From assembly GCF_009727055.1 (NCBI RefSeq), contig NC_052351.1:58571643-58635642 (forward strand): a stretch of 64,000 bases of DNA, given 5' to 3'. How positions within the stretch are numbered: the first letter of the stretch is position 1; every line of letters starts with the position of its first letter. Below are positions 45,471 to 56,881 of the stretch, one piece after another. A program made the translations under genes and the position numbers. The DNA comes from Benincasa hispida (taxonomy: Eukaryota; Streptophyta; Magnoliopsida; Cucurbitales; Cucurbitaceae). Under the pieces are notes generated by a model, which ran no database searches, had not been told where the DNA came from, and saw only the letters and a program-made list of their open reading frames with translations.

Positions 45471-48400
45471 AGTCACCTTTATCTTAGGTGCTTCGATCAC
45501 AAACGAAATCAAAGAAGGTAGCTCCACTACTCGACACCCTATTCTAGATGGAACAAACTACTCATATTAGAAGGTTAGAATAATAGTTTTCTTAAAGTCT
45601 ATTAATCATACAACTCGGAAAGTAGTGGTAACTGGATGGACTCCTCCTCAGATTATTGTTCCTAATGTTGAGAATGCTCCTAAGCTTGAAGTCGAATGGA
45701 CCGATGTTGAGAATAAAGCATGCATAGGGAATTTCCGTGTCCTTAATGTTATCTTTAACGTTGTGGATAGAAATATCTTTCGTTTGATTAACACATGTGT
45801 GTCTGCCAAGAAAGCTTGAGAAATTTCGGTTGTTACTCATGAGGGAATATCGAGAGTCAAGATGTTTAGACTTCAATTGTTGACCACTAATTTTGAAGGT
45901 TTAAAAATGCTTGAAGATGAAACTAGTGCTGAATTTAATGTTTGCTTACTTGACATTACTAATGAATCTTTTGCCTTAGTTGAGAAGATCTTAGAAGAGA
46001 AGCTGGTTAGAAAAGTTCTCAGGTTCTGCTTAAGAGATTTGACATGAAAGTAACTCCTATAGAAGAAGCTCAAGATATTGCAGATATGAAACTTGAGGAA
46101 CTCATGGGATCACTACATACTTTTGAGATGAATTTTGATAGGAAACATATCAAGAGAAACCATTACCCTCCAATCCTCTGTAAATGATCAGTTTGAAGGT
46201 AAAATTGTAGAATCAAAAGAATCTCTTACAGACTCGATATATATGAACAGTCTAACAAGGTTCTAAAGCACTAAAAAATAAATCTGAAAAATTATGTGCC
46301 TCAACATGTTAAAGAAAGAGGAAACACATATTCAATCCATACAAATTTTAGAATTAGAAGAAGGATGTTGATAATTCAAGCAGTATTGATCATAATAAAA
46401 GAAAATCCTTCCACTGTAAGGAATGTAAAGGTTATGGTCACAATCAGTCTAAATGTTCAAATTATCTCAAACGGCAAAATAAGAGTTATGTGTTAAATTT
46501 TTTTTTTTTTTTAATAAAAACGCTGAAGATACAAGTGAATCTGAAGAAGATGCTAGAGCGCTTGTTAGTAACATTTCTAGACATTCATACAGATAGAAAT
46601 CAAGAAAATTTGTGTAGGGACAATAGTAATGAAGAAGATGAAGATTCCCATGAATCGATTGAAACTTCTTATTGTATTTTACACTGATAATGCTTAGAGG
46701 ATATAAAATCCATGGATATTCATAAATAAAGAATTGAGTCGCTTATTTCTGACAACCATAGACTGATGACTAGTATTTCTGAACTTAAACGTGAGTTGAA
46801 TCAAGCATAGACTGAGTTAGAATCTATGTATAAGTGCATAAAGATGTTTAACTCATGAATGAATGGTCATGTTATGATCTTGCTTCAAGAGAAGAAAGTT
46901 GGTGGTTTAAAGGTCTTGGAACCTCTGAAACAATGAGAAGAGTTATTGATCAGTCTATTTCTAAGGGGAAACAAAAGATTACTGGTGGATGTGATCAGAA
47001 GCATATGTCAGCATATGTGTCCTCAACATCTGCTCCCACATCCTCTCCGAAGTTTGTAAAATATGTCATCACTGTGATAAAAAAAAGCTCACATTTGATC
47101 TTATTATTTTAAATTGTAGGGTTTTAATAACAACTTATCTTGGTTACCTTCTATATAAGTCAACAAAATTAATGTTCAAAAGCCCTTTTCTCCTATGCTA
47201 AAATAGGAGTGGCGTGTAAAAGTATGAGTTAGATGCAATATGGTATTTACATATTGTAAATTGTCCACAACAGATGATTGGTACTTTGACAGTGGATATT
47301 CTAGGAATATGATTGGTGAAAAGTCTTTTGTAACAAATCTCAAATTTGTGAGATCTGGCCAAGTGACATTTGGTGATGGTGCTACTAGAAAAATCATTGG
47401 AAAAGAAAAATTGCAATATCCCGATCTCCCACCACTAGAAGATGTAATGCTTGTTGAATGGCTCACTACTAACCTTATCCGCATAAGTCGTGATTAGAGA
47501 CTAAATGTTAACTTCACTGAAGATAATTGTCTTGTTATAGATAATATCATAGCTTTTTTTGTAACAGGTATGCGCTCCTCTGTTTTCTTTGCTCTCTTAA
47601 TGTTACTAATGTTGTTTCCAACATTTTTCTAAACAAAATGAAACTACATTGTGGCGTAAATGTCTTGGTCATCTAAGCATTGTATCTGTTCAAAATACTT
47701 TAGCAAAAAATGCTATAATTTGTTTACCCTCTTTTCATGATGTTCATGGAGTCATTTGTGGGAATTTTCAAGCTAGACAGCAGATTAAAGCCTCTCACAA
47801 ATAAGTTTCTCAAACTACAACTAATAGAGTATGGGACTTCTGCACATGGATCTCAATGGTCTAATGCAATTTGTAAGTCTTGGTGGGAAGCACTATATCC
47901 TTGTGTGTTTGGATGACTTCTCGAGGTACAATTGAATCGATTTGTTAGAAAAAATGCTAACACTTTTTCTGCTGTCAAACTTTGTGTGTTCAACTTCAGA
48001 GAGAAAAAGACTTGAAGATTCTTCGCATCTGTAGTGTCCACGACAAATAATTTGAAAATATGCAGTTTGTTAAATTGTTCCTCTGAAGGAATACATCATG
48101 AGTTTTTAGGTCTTATTACTTCCCAACCAAATGGTGTGATTGAGCATAAAAATAGGATCCTCCAAGAAATGGCTTGTTTTATGTTATATGCCAAAAGTTT
48201 CCCTCTTCAATTCTAGGATAAAGCTCTCAACACTACATGTCATATTCTCAACCAGATTGCTCTTTGCATAGGTATGACCAACACAAATTATGAAATTTGA
48301 AGGGGCAGAAAGCCAAATGTAAATACTTCCATACCTTCAACAATATATGTTATATTTTGGCCGATAAAGAAGCTAGACGAAAATGGGATTCAAAGTCTGA

Positions 48401-48650
48401 TGAAGGTATATTTCTTGGATATTCCACAAATAGTCGAGTATATCGTGTCTACAATAAACGAACTCGTTGTGTAATGGAATCCATCAATGTTGTGATTGAT
48501 GATGTTACTGATTTATCGATTTTTACAACTGAGGAAGAATAAGATATCAATGTGCTTTCGTTTGTCAATGCAGATGTTCCTAACATCTTCTTTAACATGC
48601 CATCTGATAAGAATATTGAAACACTAGTAGAGAATATCTAGACAGTTTCT
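45471..48650 (+). pseudogene. Ty1/copia gag-protease-integrase, degenerate
   Basis: In order: gag (LLDITNESFALVEKILEEKL near 45950), a CCHC zinc knuckle CKECKGYGHNQSKC at 46415-46456, the protease active site DDWYFDSGYSRNMIGEKSF (about 47270-47330), the pre-integrase LWRKCLGHLS (near 47650), and integrase with PNGVIEHKNRILQEMACFML (about 48128-48190). The post-integrase block KWDSKSDEGIFLGYSTNSR follows (about 48380-48440). Stops and frameshifts throughout. Reverse transcriptase and RNase H are absent; the sequence runs into a foreign LTR at about 48929. Dead element. Confidence 0.85.
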
Positions 48651-48928
48651 GAGCAAGCCGAAATTAGTAACAAGTCCTCATCTAGTAGAATTTGTAAAAA
48701 TCACCCCCTTACATCTCTAGATGATTAACAATACCTGCCTTACATCTTCAACTGAAACTAAGAGTTTTAATGAAGCCCTGAGGCCTACTTTGGGCTTGTG
48801 CAAAATTAAATTGTAGAAATTAATGAAAATTCCAGTTTAGGTCGCTTGTTGCTTGAAGCCCATAATCAAAGTTACTGGTGTGTATGTCTTAATTGTGAAA
48901 ATCAACCTTCTTTGTGTAGGTTGTGCTA

Positions 48929-50870
48929 ATTTTTGGGTTGTATATCCTAAAACTCGCAGTTTGTAATGTTAAACATTTTCTATTATTAATAAAGTTGTTA
49001 TTCATGTTTATTTAATAAAATTGTTGTTAAATATGTAAATTGCACTTGTAAAGACTAAATCCAATAAACTAAGATCCATGTCTATTATATGAATACTTGA
49101 ACTTTATGTGGCGACATAAAGATGGATCAATTTCAAGTAAATAGCCAAAATGATCTATAGTATATGAATAAGGTTGGGTGCCTTATTCTGGTAACACTAT
49201 TGGATGCGGCTCACTCTGTAGTTGTTACAATTTGTTGTAATGTGCCACGAACGAAGTGATCCTGATTCGTTCATGTAGTGACATAAGGAACAAGGGCGTT
49301 CTATGCAATGAGTTTACATAAGATCAGACCAAGAAATAAATCACTCTTACTTTATAATGTTATTTATTGTTTAAGACTGACTATTTCAAATGGATGACCT
49401 AGGTAACTCGACCTTAATCCTAAGCTAACTATGAACTCCTGTTTATTTGGGATTATCCTTAGATTTTCATAGGTGAGGGTTGGCTCAACAACACCAGCTC
49501 GATAGGCCTTCCATTTCAAAGGTAAGACCGGATAGATATTTGGGGACATAGGGTGCAAGACGAAATTTACACCTATCCGATTTAGGGATAGTAGAGAGAT
49601 TGTTTTCTTAAATACTGAATCCAGGTCTTGAACAAGGGGCTCCACCCTCTCATTGGCCCAAGAGGGACTTAATTTAATGATTGGGCCGCAAACCATTTGT
49701 TCATTAGAGGATTAGTAGGACTTAAGAAGCAAGACATAATTTTGTGGGTAAAATAGCATTTGACCCAATCGTTATTACAAAAACCTGTGAATGGTCGACT
49801 TACTGATTATGATTAAATCAAATGGATGGAAATATATCTACAGTGAGGAGAGTGTAACTACTGAACTATTGTGTCTCAATAGTTAACGAATATTGATTAA
49901 TTCAGTTTAAAGAGTTTAGCCAATTAATCTCAAATTGTTGGAGCGCTCATGATCTGTAGGTCCATAAGGTCCCTCTACTAGCTCGTAAATCTTGGATTAG
50001 TATATTTAGTGAATTTGAAACGTTCAAATTTAACTTGGGAATTTAATTTGAAGTGTTCAAATTTTAAATTAGGATTTGAATTTGAATTGTTCAATTTCAA
50101 ATTAGGGTTTGGATAATTATATTCAATATAATTAACGTTTAATTTATCGAAATTCAAAATAATTAGAGAGTTTAAAAATATTTAAATGATGATTTAAATA
50201 TTAATTACATGAATGGGATTCATGTATGAATTAGGTATTTGGTTTATTTAATATTTGATATTAAATTATTTTTTAATTATTTAATTAATTATTTAAAAAT
50301 TAAATTAATTTTCAATTATCAAATTCAATTTGAGAAATTGAATTTATATTTGATTAAATTTTTTAAAATTTAATCAATAAAAGTTGAAAATAAAAATTGA
50401 GATAGTGAAAATTTCCAAACTTTTTTGTTGCTTGGTGGATTAAACACAAAATCAACACCTAGCTCTGCATGTGAGTGTCATTTGAAGTGTCTTGTGGCTG
50501 ATACCTTGAGTGCTTGCATGTACGAAATATTTAAAAACCTTCAATTCTTCTAAGATTGAGAGGAGAGGCTGCTGAATTTATGAAATTCGGTAGAAATTTA
50601 GATCCTCCCTCTAAAAAACCCTCTCCTCTGTCTCTTAATTAAGCTCAATCTATAGTTCCACCACTCAAATCCAAGTTGGAGAATAGTAAAGAAGATCTCT
50701 TGGTGGTCCACTGTTAATTTGCAGCTCAAATTCGTGGAGAGTAACTTGGATTTGGTAGATTTCTTCAAAGGTATTAGTTTTGAAACCCTCTTCTTTGAAT
50801 AGTATTTTCATTCATGATTTTAGAACTCAAATTAAGTGTAATTAGAGTGCTTATTGATTCTGATTGTTTT
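48929..50870 (+). mobile_element. LTR of second family inside the copia element, sense
   Basis: Sense copy of the LTR family seen antisense at 35070 and 52530. Shared words include GTGCCTTATTCTGGTAACAC, GATCCTGATTCGTTCATGTA and GGTCCCTCTACTAGCTCG. No coding part or primer site is attached, so it is probably a solo LTR. The start is near TTTTTGGGTTGTATATCC; the right end is uncertain by about 100 bp and no target duplication was identified. Confidence 0.65.
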
Positions 50871-51283
50871 CGTTGCTTGCTTGTACATTTCATAATTAAT
50901 TTGTTTGTTGTGATTCCTAAAAATGTCATTGCATCTGTCTTGGAGGCTGGTGATATTTCTGAAGTTAGTTCTGTTAAGTTTGATGTTATATAGAATAATC
51001 TCGAAGGTAGTGTTGTGTTTGAAATGTCCATTGTTTGTCTAGGGAGTCTTATGATTGATCAAATGTCTGGTGTTCAAAATATGATTTTGTCTAATTTCAA
51101 CCATTCTTAAAGTCATGGTTTCTAATTATGTTGAAGTTGGCTTTGACTATTTTGTAAGTCAAACAAATGGGGGAGAATGAGATTGGTTCAACACGTTAGT
51201 CCTTCAACTCCTTATCTTTTGCTGATGTGCTTTGTTGTTTGGTTTGTTTTGCCTTAAAAAAAATATCAGCCAAAGGGGGAGTT
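50871..51283 (+). other. Copia 3' internal region and polypurine tract
   Basis: Resumes the copia element after the inserted LTR. Frames are short and broken. CCAAAGGGGGAGTT (51270-51283) is a classic copia polypurine tract directly before the 3' LTR. Confidence 0.7.
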
Positions 51284-52228
51284 TGTTGGAGATTTGATTG
51301 GTTGGCTTTATATTTTTCTAAAATATTAGTTTCTACAGTTGTCTCAAATAAAGTCTTAACATATGTTTCAGACAACAATTTATTTTCCTACAAGATATTT
51401 TTTCCTTATCAAAAAAATTTAGACTGATTCATTCCATCTAATATTTTTATTTATTAAGGTGCAACTTATCTTTTGCAAATGAGGATTTTCTTTCTTTCTT
51501 GGATTCGACTATTTAAAGACAATTATGTTGATCATCTAGGGTTGCTGCTTTTATTAATCGAGCAAGTTGTTTTATGTTCTGTGGCCGAATTGTTCATATT
51601 GGTATTCTTGCTCTTTGCTCACTACATTTCATTGTGCAAGTTCTTCATCTATTGTATGCAACGTCGTTGTGTGCATCGTTCAAAAATGTAAAGATTATTC
51701 TGTCTTAGGGAGAGCCTAAGGTACAGTTGAACGTAAGGGAACTTTGGTCTTAGGGGGAGCCTAAGACTCAGCTTTAGAGAAGGAGTTCTTCATCTTAGGG
51801 GATCTTAAGATTCATCAGTGAAGGGAGTTCACTCACTTAAGGGGATGATAACAACGTTGAGAGGAGTCTCACACACTGTCGGAAGCCAAAGTATTCAACA
51901 CCAACATTACCAAACTTAAGGGGAACCTAAGTACATTTGAGAGTGAGTCTCACATCTAAGGGAAGCCTAGATGAATAATGAGTTGAGCTCTACATGAGTC
52001 GTTGTAGTAGTTATGTATTGCAGATAAGTATTGTGTTATAAACAGCTAACTCTTTAATATTAGTGGATTATCTTTCCTAGGCACATTGCCCCCAGATGTA
52101 GTTGGATTTTACCGAACTAGGTTACCAACTTTTGTGTTTTGCTATTGGTATTTTGTTGTTATGTTTGTTATCAATGCCTTTGTTTTAACATTCTCGTTTG
52201 CGTGATGGGTCACCTTAGCGCTTTTTCA
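51284..52228 (+). repeat. Ty1/copia LTR, 3' copy
   Basis: Starts TGTTGGAGATTTGATTGGTT and ends GCTTTTTCA. Aligns along its length with the LTR at 44493, with many substitutions and small indels, so the insertion is old. Confidence 0.84.
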
Positions 52229-52529
52229 ATTATCATTCCTAAAAAAAAATTTTAATTCGCTTAGAGTCCATCTTTTTTCTTGGAATCTAAGGCTCCTATG
52301 AGATGGGCATCTAGATTAGCTTTGTTTGTCATGCAAGAATATAAGGTGATGCTCAAACATGTTTGCTAGGACATGGTGCGTGAGAGGCATCTCGACATTT
52401 TAGATGCCTTATTGTAATATGTTTTCAAGATTCTCATGTTGACATCGTTGAGAACATCATTTTTTTAAAAAAAAACATTTTTAGCCATTCACTTTTCTTG
52501 TATGTGTGTGTATATATATAATGTATATG
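52229..52529. other. Intergenic DNA
   Basis: No gene recognised; a short TG/TA microsatellite lies at about 52503-52525. Confidence 0.45.
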
Positions 52530-54439
52530 AAGGGATCGAATCCCAAGAGAAAGTATCTAACCGCCTTGTAATTTTATTTTCGATTTTATATAAACAAAAT
52601 ACGATATAAAAACAATTAAAGGGATCGAATCCCAAGTGAAAGCGTGTGATCACCTTGAAATTTTCTTTTTGATTTTACATAAACAAAATATGGAATAAAA
52701 TAATAACATAATGGATAAAAAATTAAGAATAGCATGCATTTAAGAGAAGAAAAGAGGAAAGAGCTAAAACTTACCTTTTTGGATTCCCAAATTCTTCACC
52801 ATTCCCTCCATGTCTTCTCTAGAATATCTCTTCAATGATCATGGGATACCACCGCAAATGAAACTTTGTTATTCTCTAGAATCTCAAGAATTGGATGTGT
52901 GGTCTCCAAGACTTGGAAGAGGAAAGAAGTAATAGAGAAGAGAAGATGGGCCATAAAGACCTATTTATAGAGATGAGGGGTGCCCCCTTCTCTTAGTTTT
53001 TCCTATTCCTACTCTAGTTCTAATTTAATTAAATAACTTTTATTTAATTAATTAGTCTAATAATTAAATAACCATATATATTAAATCTAATTATATATAT
53101 ATATATATAATTAATTAATTAATAAATAAATAAACATCACATGGTTATTTATCTCTATTTCTCAAAAATTAATTAATTAATTAATTAATCAATTAAACGA
53201 CTATATTAAATCATATTTAATATTTAATTAAACAACATATAATTATCACATATTTATACGTATACATCCCTTTAATATTTGAATTTTATTTAAATATTTT
53301 TCTTTTTTAATTTTAGATCACATCTATAATTAACCATATTATATTAATCTCATTAATATGCAATTGATTTGAACAATTCATATTATTCTTCTTATATATT
53401 CTTTAGTGAGCTAATAAAGTGACCTTATGGATCTACACATTAAAAGGTCCAATGATATAAGATTAATTAATTAAAGTCTTTAATTAAATTAATCAGTGTT
53501 CATTACCTATTGATCACTCCACTAAATACTGATAGTTGCTCTCTTCGTACTGTAAATTTATTTCTGTGTCCACGAATATATACAATCAACAGAGAGTCAA
53601 CTCTTCATAAATTGCTCATAATTATAGCTGGGTCAAAATACCGTTTTACCCCTATAGTTACATCTAACCTCTTAAATACCACTAATTCCTCTAATGAACA
53701 AACAATTTATAGTTTAACTATAAACCAACACCTCTCGGGCCATTGAGAGGTTAAGGTCTCAATGTGCAAGTCCTAGAATCAGCCATTAAAGGATCAATTT
53801 ATCTATTTTTTCTAAGGTCGGGACAAGAGTTAATTTAATCTTGTGTAGCTGTGTTCCTAGCTCTCTATCAGATAAATCTCCAAAATGATAGGCTTCTTGA
53901 GTCAGCTAATAAGGTCATTCTCACCCATACAAATCAAATGATTGCCCTCATAGATAAAAGTTCACAACTCACTCAAGATTAAGGTCAAGTCACATATGGT
54001 CATCCTAGTAAAATGTAAGTCTCTTCTAGGAATGGTGTTATATAGAGAGACTATTCATTTTGTGATCCGATCTTATACAAACAGTTTGTATAGAATACTC
54101 TACCTTGCATGTCTCCACATGAACGATCAGGATCAGATCATTTTTAGAACTTTACGACAATTGTAACATCTACAAAGCAGGTCATATTTATAGTGTCACC
54201 AGGATAAGGTACTCAATCTTATCCATCTACTACAAACCGTTTAGGTTATCACTTAAACGTGATCCACCTATATGTTTCCATATACATATTTAAGTTTTAT
54301 AAAATAACTTTGGATCTTAGTTTATTGGATTGATTTAATACAATCTAAACATTAATAAAATACTTCTTATTATATTAGATATATAATTTGTCTTTACAAA
54401 AAACAAGCTACACTCTATTTAAGGGCTTTAACTCCAATA
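52530..54439 (-). mobile_element. LTR of second family, antisense
   Basis: The minus strand starts near TATTGGAGTTAAAGCCC (54439) and shows CCTTATCCTGGTGACAC, CATGTGGAGACATGC and a TATAAATA box at 52972-52979. It matches the LTRs at 35070 and 48929 in order. Near its end AAGGGATCGAATCCCAAG occurs twice (52530 and 52618) as a local tandem duplication of about 90 bp. No internal region is attached. Confidence 0.65.
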
Positions 54440-54476
54440 GTGTATATATATATATATGTATATGTTATACACATAT

Positions 54477-54530
<54 letters not shown>

Positions 54531-54664
54531 GTACATATACATATATATATACATATACATATACGTACATATACATATACACATAGATGTACATATACAC
54601 ATAGATGTACATATACACATATATGTACATATACACATATATGTACATATATATATATATATAT
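54437..54664. repeat. TA/CA microsatellite, about 225 bp
   Basis: Long run of ATAC/ATAT units including ACATAGATGTACATATAC-type higher-order repeats. It directly abuts the start of the antisense LTR. Frames coding alternating Tyr-Ile/Thr-Tyr are artefacts. Confidence 0.95.
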
Positions 54665-54671
54665 TAGAACT

Positions 54672-55860
54672 TTAGGCTAAATTATTATAGAACATACTTT
54701 CGAACATTATACATTCTATTAAAAATACCTTGAACTTTCAAAAGTTTCAATAATACCCTTAAACTTTTTTTAAAAAAAAAATACATCATTAGTTTTGGAT
54801 GAAAACCATTAATACTTTATTTCAAAAATAGCCTTTAACTTTCAAAAGTTTCAATAATACTCTTCTCTTCAAAGAATTTAAGAAAATACCTCTATTGTTA
54901 GTATATGAATAGAAATAATTAGTATCTCATTTAAAAAATACTTATATTCCTTCCAAAGTTGCATAAGAACCCTTAACCTTTATAAAGTGTTTAAAAAATG
55001 TTCTTTTCTATATGGATGGAAACCATTTTATCTACACCTCATTAGTCATCACACCCTCTTTCATCTCCTCTCACTCCTCCATTCTATGGCGTAACACTTC
55101 CCTATTAATTTTTTTTTTCTTATTTTTTCTCTCTTCTTCAATATTCTCTTACCAACCTTCTTCTATTTTCCAATCTCTAGAACTACTTCCTTCAAAATTA
55201 AGGTCTATAGACTAAAAAGAAAAAAGAGAATAATGGAACCAAATGACCTTAGGGCCTAAATTCTTAACAAGGTTGTTCATTCGTACAATGTGTGTGTTGA
55301 TATGCCATATGAGTTCAATATACAAAAATTAAAGAGAGATATTGGGAATTTTGTCATATTTTTGAAGACAACCAATAGGTAGAAAAATAAAGAAAATATG
55401 TACATTACCAAATTTTTAGCGATGAAGACGTTTATCAATCCTTTTTATGATACATCAAATCTAGTTATTTTGTTGTGATCAATCAAGAAGGTTACACATG
55501 ATCGAAGATGATAATCCTTTATCGGCGTTTTTAGTATTTGGATTCATAATCTTCTTGAGTTTTGAAAGGAAAAGGGACTTTGTTGGATTTTATGCTTTAG
55601 TTTGAGTTGTGTGTGGGTTTTGTTAGGTTGCTAAGAAAATCGATGCAAAAATTGGACAATTGAGAAAACGTGAGATTATCTATATATGAAAAAAAATTGA
55701 TTATACTAACGATAAGAAAATATTTAAACCTTTTGTTAAGGAAAAAGATTTTGATGCAATTTTTGAAAGTTTATAAGTATTTTTTAAACGAGATATTAAC
55801 AATTTCTATCTACATACTGATGGTAAGGGTATTTCTTAACTTTTTTTTTTTAAGAAAAAT
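54672..55860. mobile_element. Long-TIR Mutator-like element, copy C
   Basis: Left arm with TACCTTGAACTTTCAAAAGT and GGATGAAAACCATTAATAC; right arm with AAAGTTTATAAGTATTTTTT and ACATACTGATGGTAAGGGTA as its inverted counterpart. The centre has the family's pyrimidine-rich block (55080-55160) and GAGAATAATGGAACCAAA. No transposase visible. Confidence 0.58.
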
Positions 55861-56023
55861 TTAAATAAATATCAGCTGAGGTTCTTAAAAATTAATGGAA
55901 GACATTTTTCTCTTTAAGATTAAGAAGGCAAATATTTATAAAAGAATCACTCTTCCCATTTTCTCTCTTTTCCTCCCCATTGTTCTTCATCTCCCCGTCT
56001 TTCTTTTTCTTCCTTGATCTTTA
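55861..56023. other. Short intergenic spacer
   Basis: Pyrimidine-rich sequence leading into the next element; nothing else seen. Confidence 0.4.
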
Positions 56024-56031
56024 GCTCAAAC

Positions 56032-56706
56032 TAGAGATGTTCACAGGGCGAGGCAGGGTCGGGGATGTCATTCCCCATCCCTGTCCCCGTTCCCCATTTT
56101 ATTCCTCATCCATATGAAATTATCCACGAAAATCGGGGCAGGGATTTCCCGTGGGGAATTTCCGGGGATCGAGTTCCCCGTGGGAAACTTTTCCCTGTTA
56201 CTTTTTTTTTTTTTGTATAAAATGTCAATTGATTTAAATCACTAATGTGAACAAATTATAATTAAATAATTAACTTTATCACTAAATTGTTTATTATGGT
56301 TAGTTTTGAATGATAATTTGAATTTGAAGATAAATTACTCAAATTTTGGCCTAAAAAAGCTAATTAATTTTTGTAGTAGAAAGAAATAAATAAAATCAAA
56401 TTATTTACGTATATAATCTAAATTTAAACATTCAATTTAAGCATATTCATTATCATTCCCAATAAATAATCAAATTTGAAATTTAAATGTAATATTTATA
56501 TAATAATAATAATAACATAACATTAAATAACTATACTAAATAAATATGTAAAAGCTAATCGGGGCGGGGACGGGGATGGGGAACATTCCCCGTCCCCATC
56601 CCCGTTTAGCCCACGGAAAATTTTTCCCCCCATTTCCAGCCAAATCGGGGAATCCTCGCCTCGTTCTGGGCGGGGCCCATCCCCATGGGAAAATTGGAAA
56701 TCTCTA
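56032..56706. mobile_element. Non-autonomous hAT-like element with GC-rich ends, 675 bp
   Basis: Begins TAGAGATGTTCACAGGGCGA and ends complementary to TAGAGATTTCCAATTTTCCC. Subterminal regions are full of GGGGA and TCCCC words; the middle is AT-rich. A perfect 8-bp target duplication, GCTCAAAC, flanks it (56024-56031 and 56707-56714). Encodes nothing. A second copy is at 61696-62568. Confidence 0.88.
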
Positions 56707-56881
56707 GCTCAAACTAATCATTTATAAATTGTAGTTGGATTCATATAAGAAGAAGGCGAAGATGTAGAATAAAGTTTTTCACTTTATTATTTTGTCGAAA
56801 TTCTAAGCTTAATAAACGATGAAAAAAGTGTTCTCTAATTCCTCGACTCCAACAAGATATTTGAATTGGAAAGACGTGATT

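Noticed and set aside
45592..46073. Paired sense and antisense frames as separate genes
   Set aside because: They lie in the copia gag region; the sense frame fits gag and the antisense one is its shadow.
54388..54680. Open frames of alternating Tyr, Ile and Thr
   Set aside because: Pure microsatellite translation.
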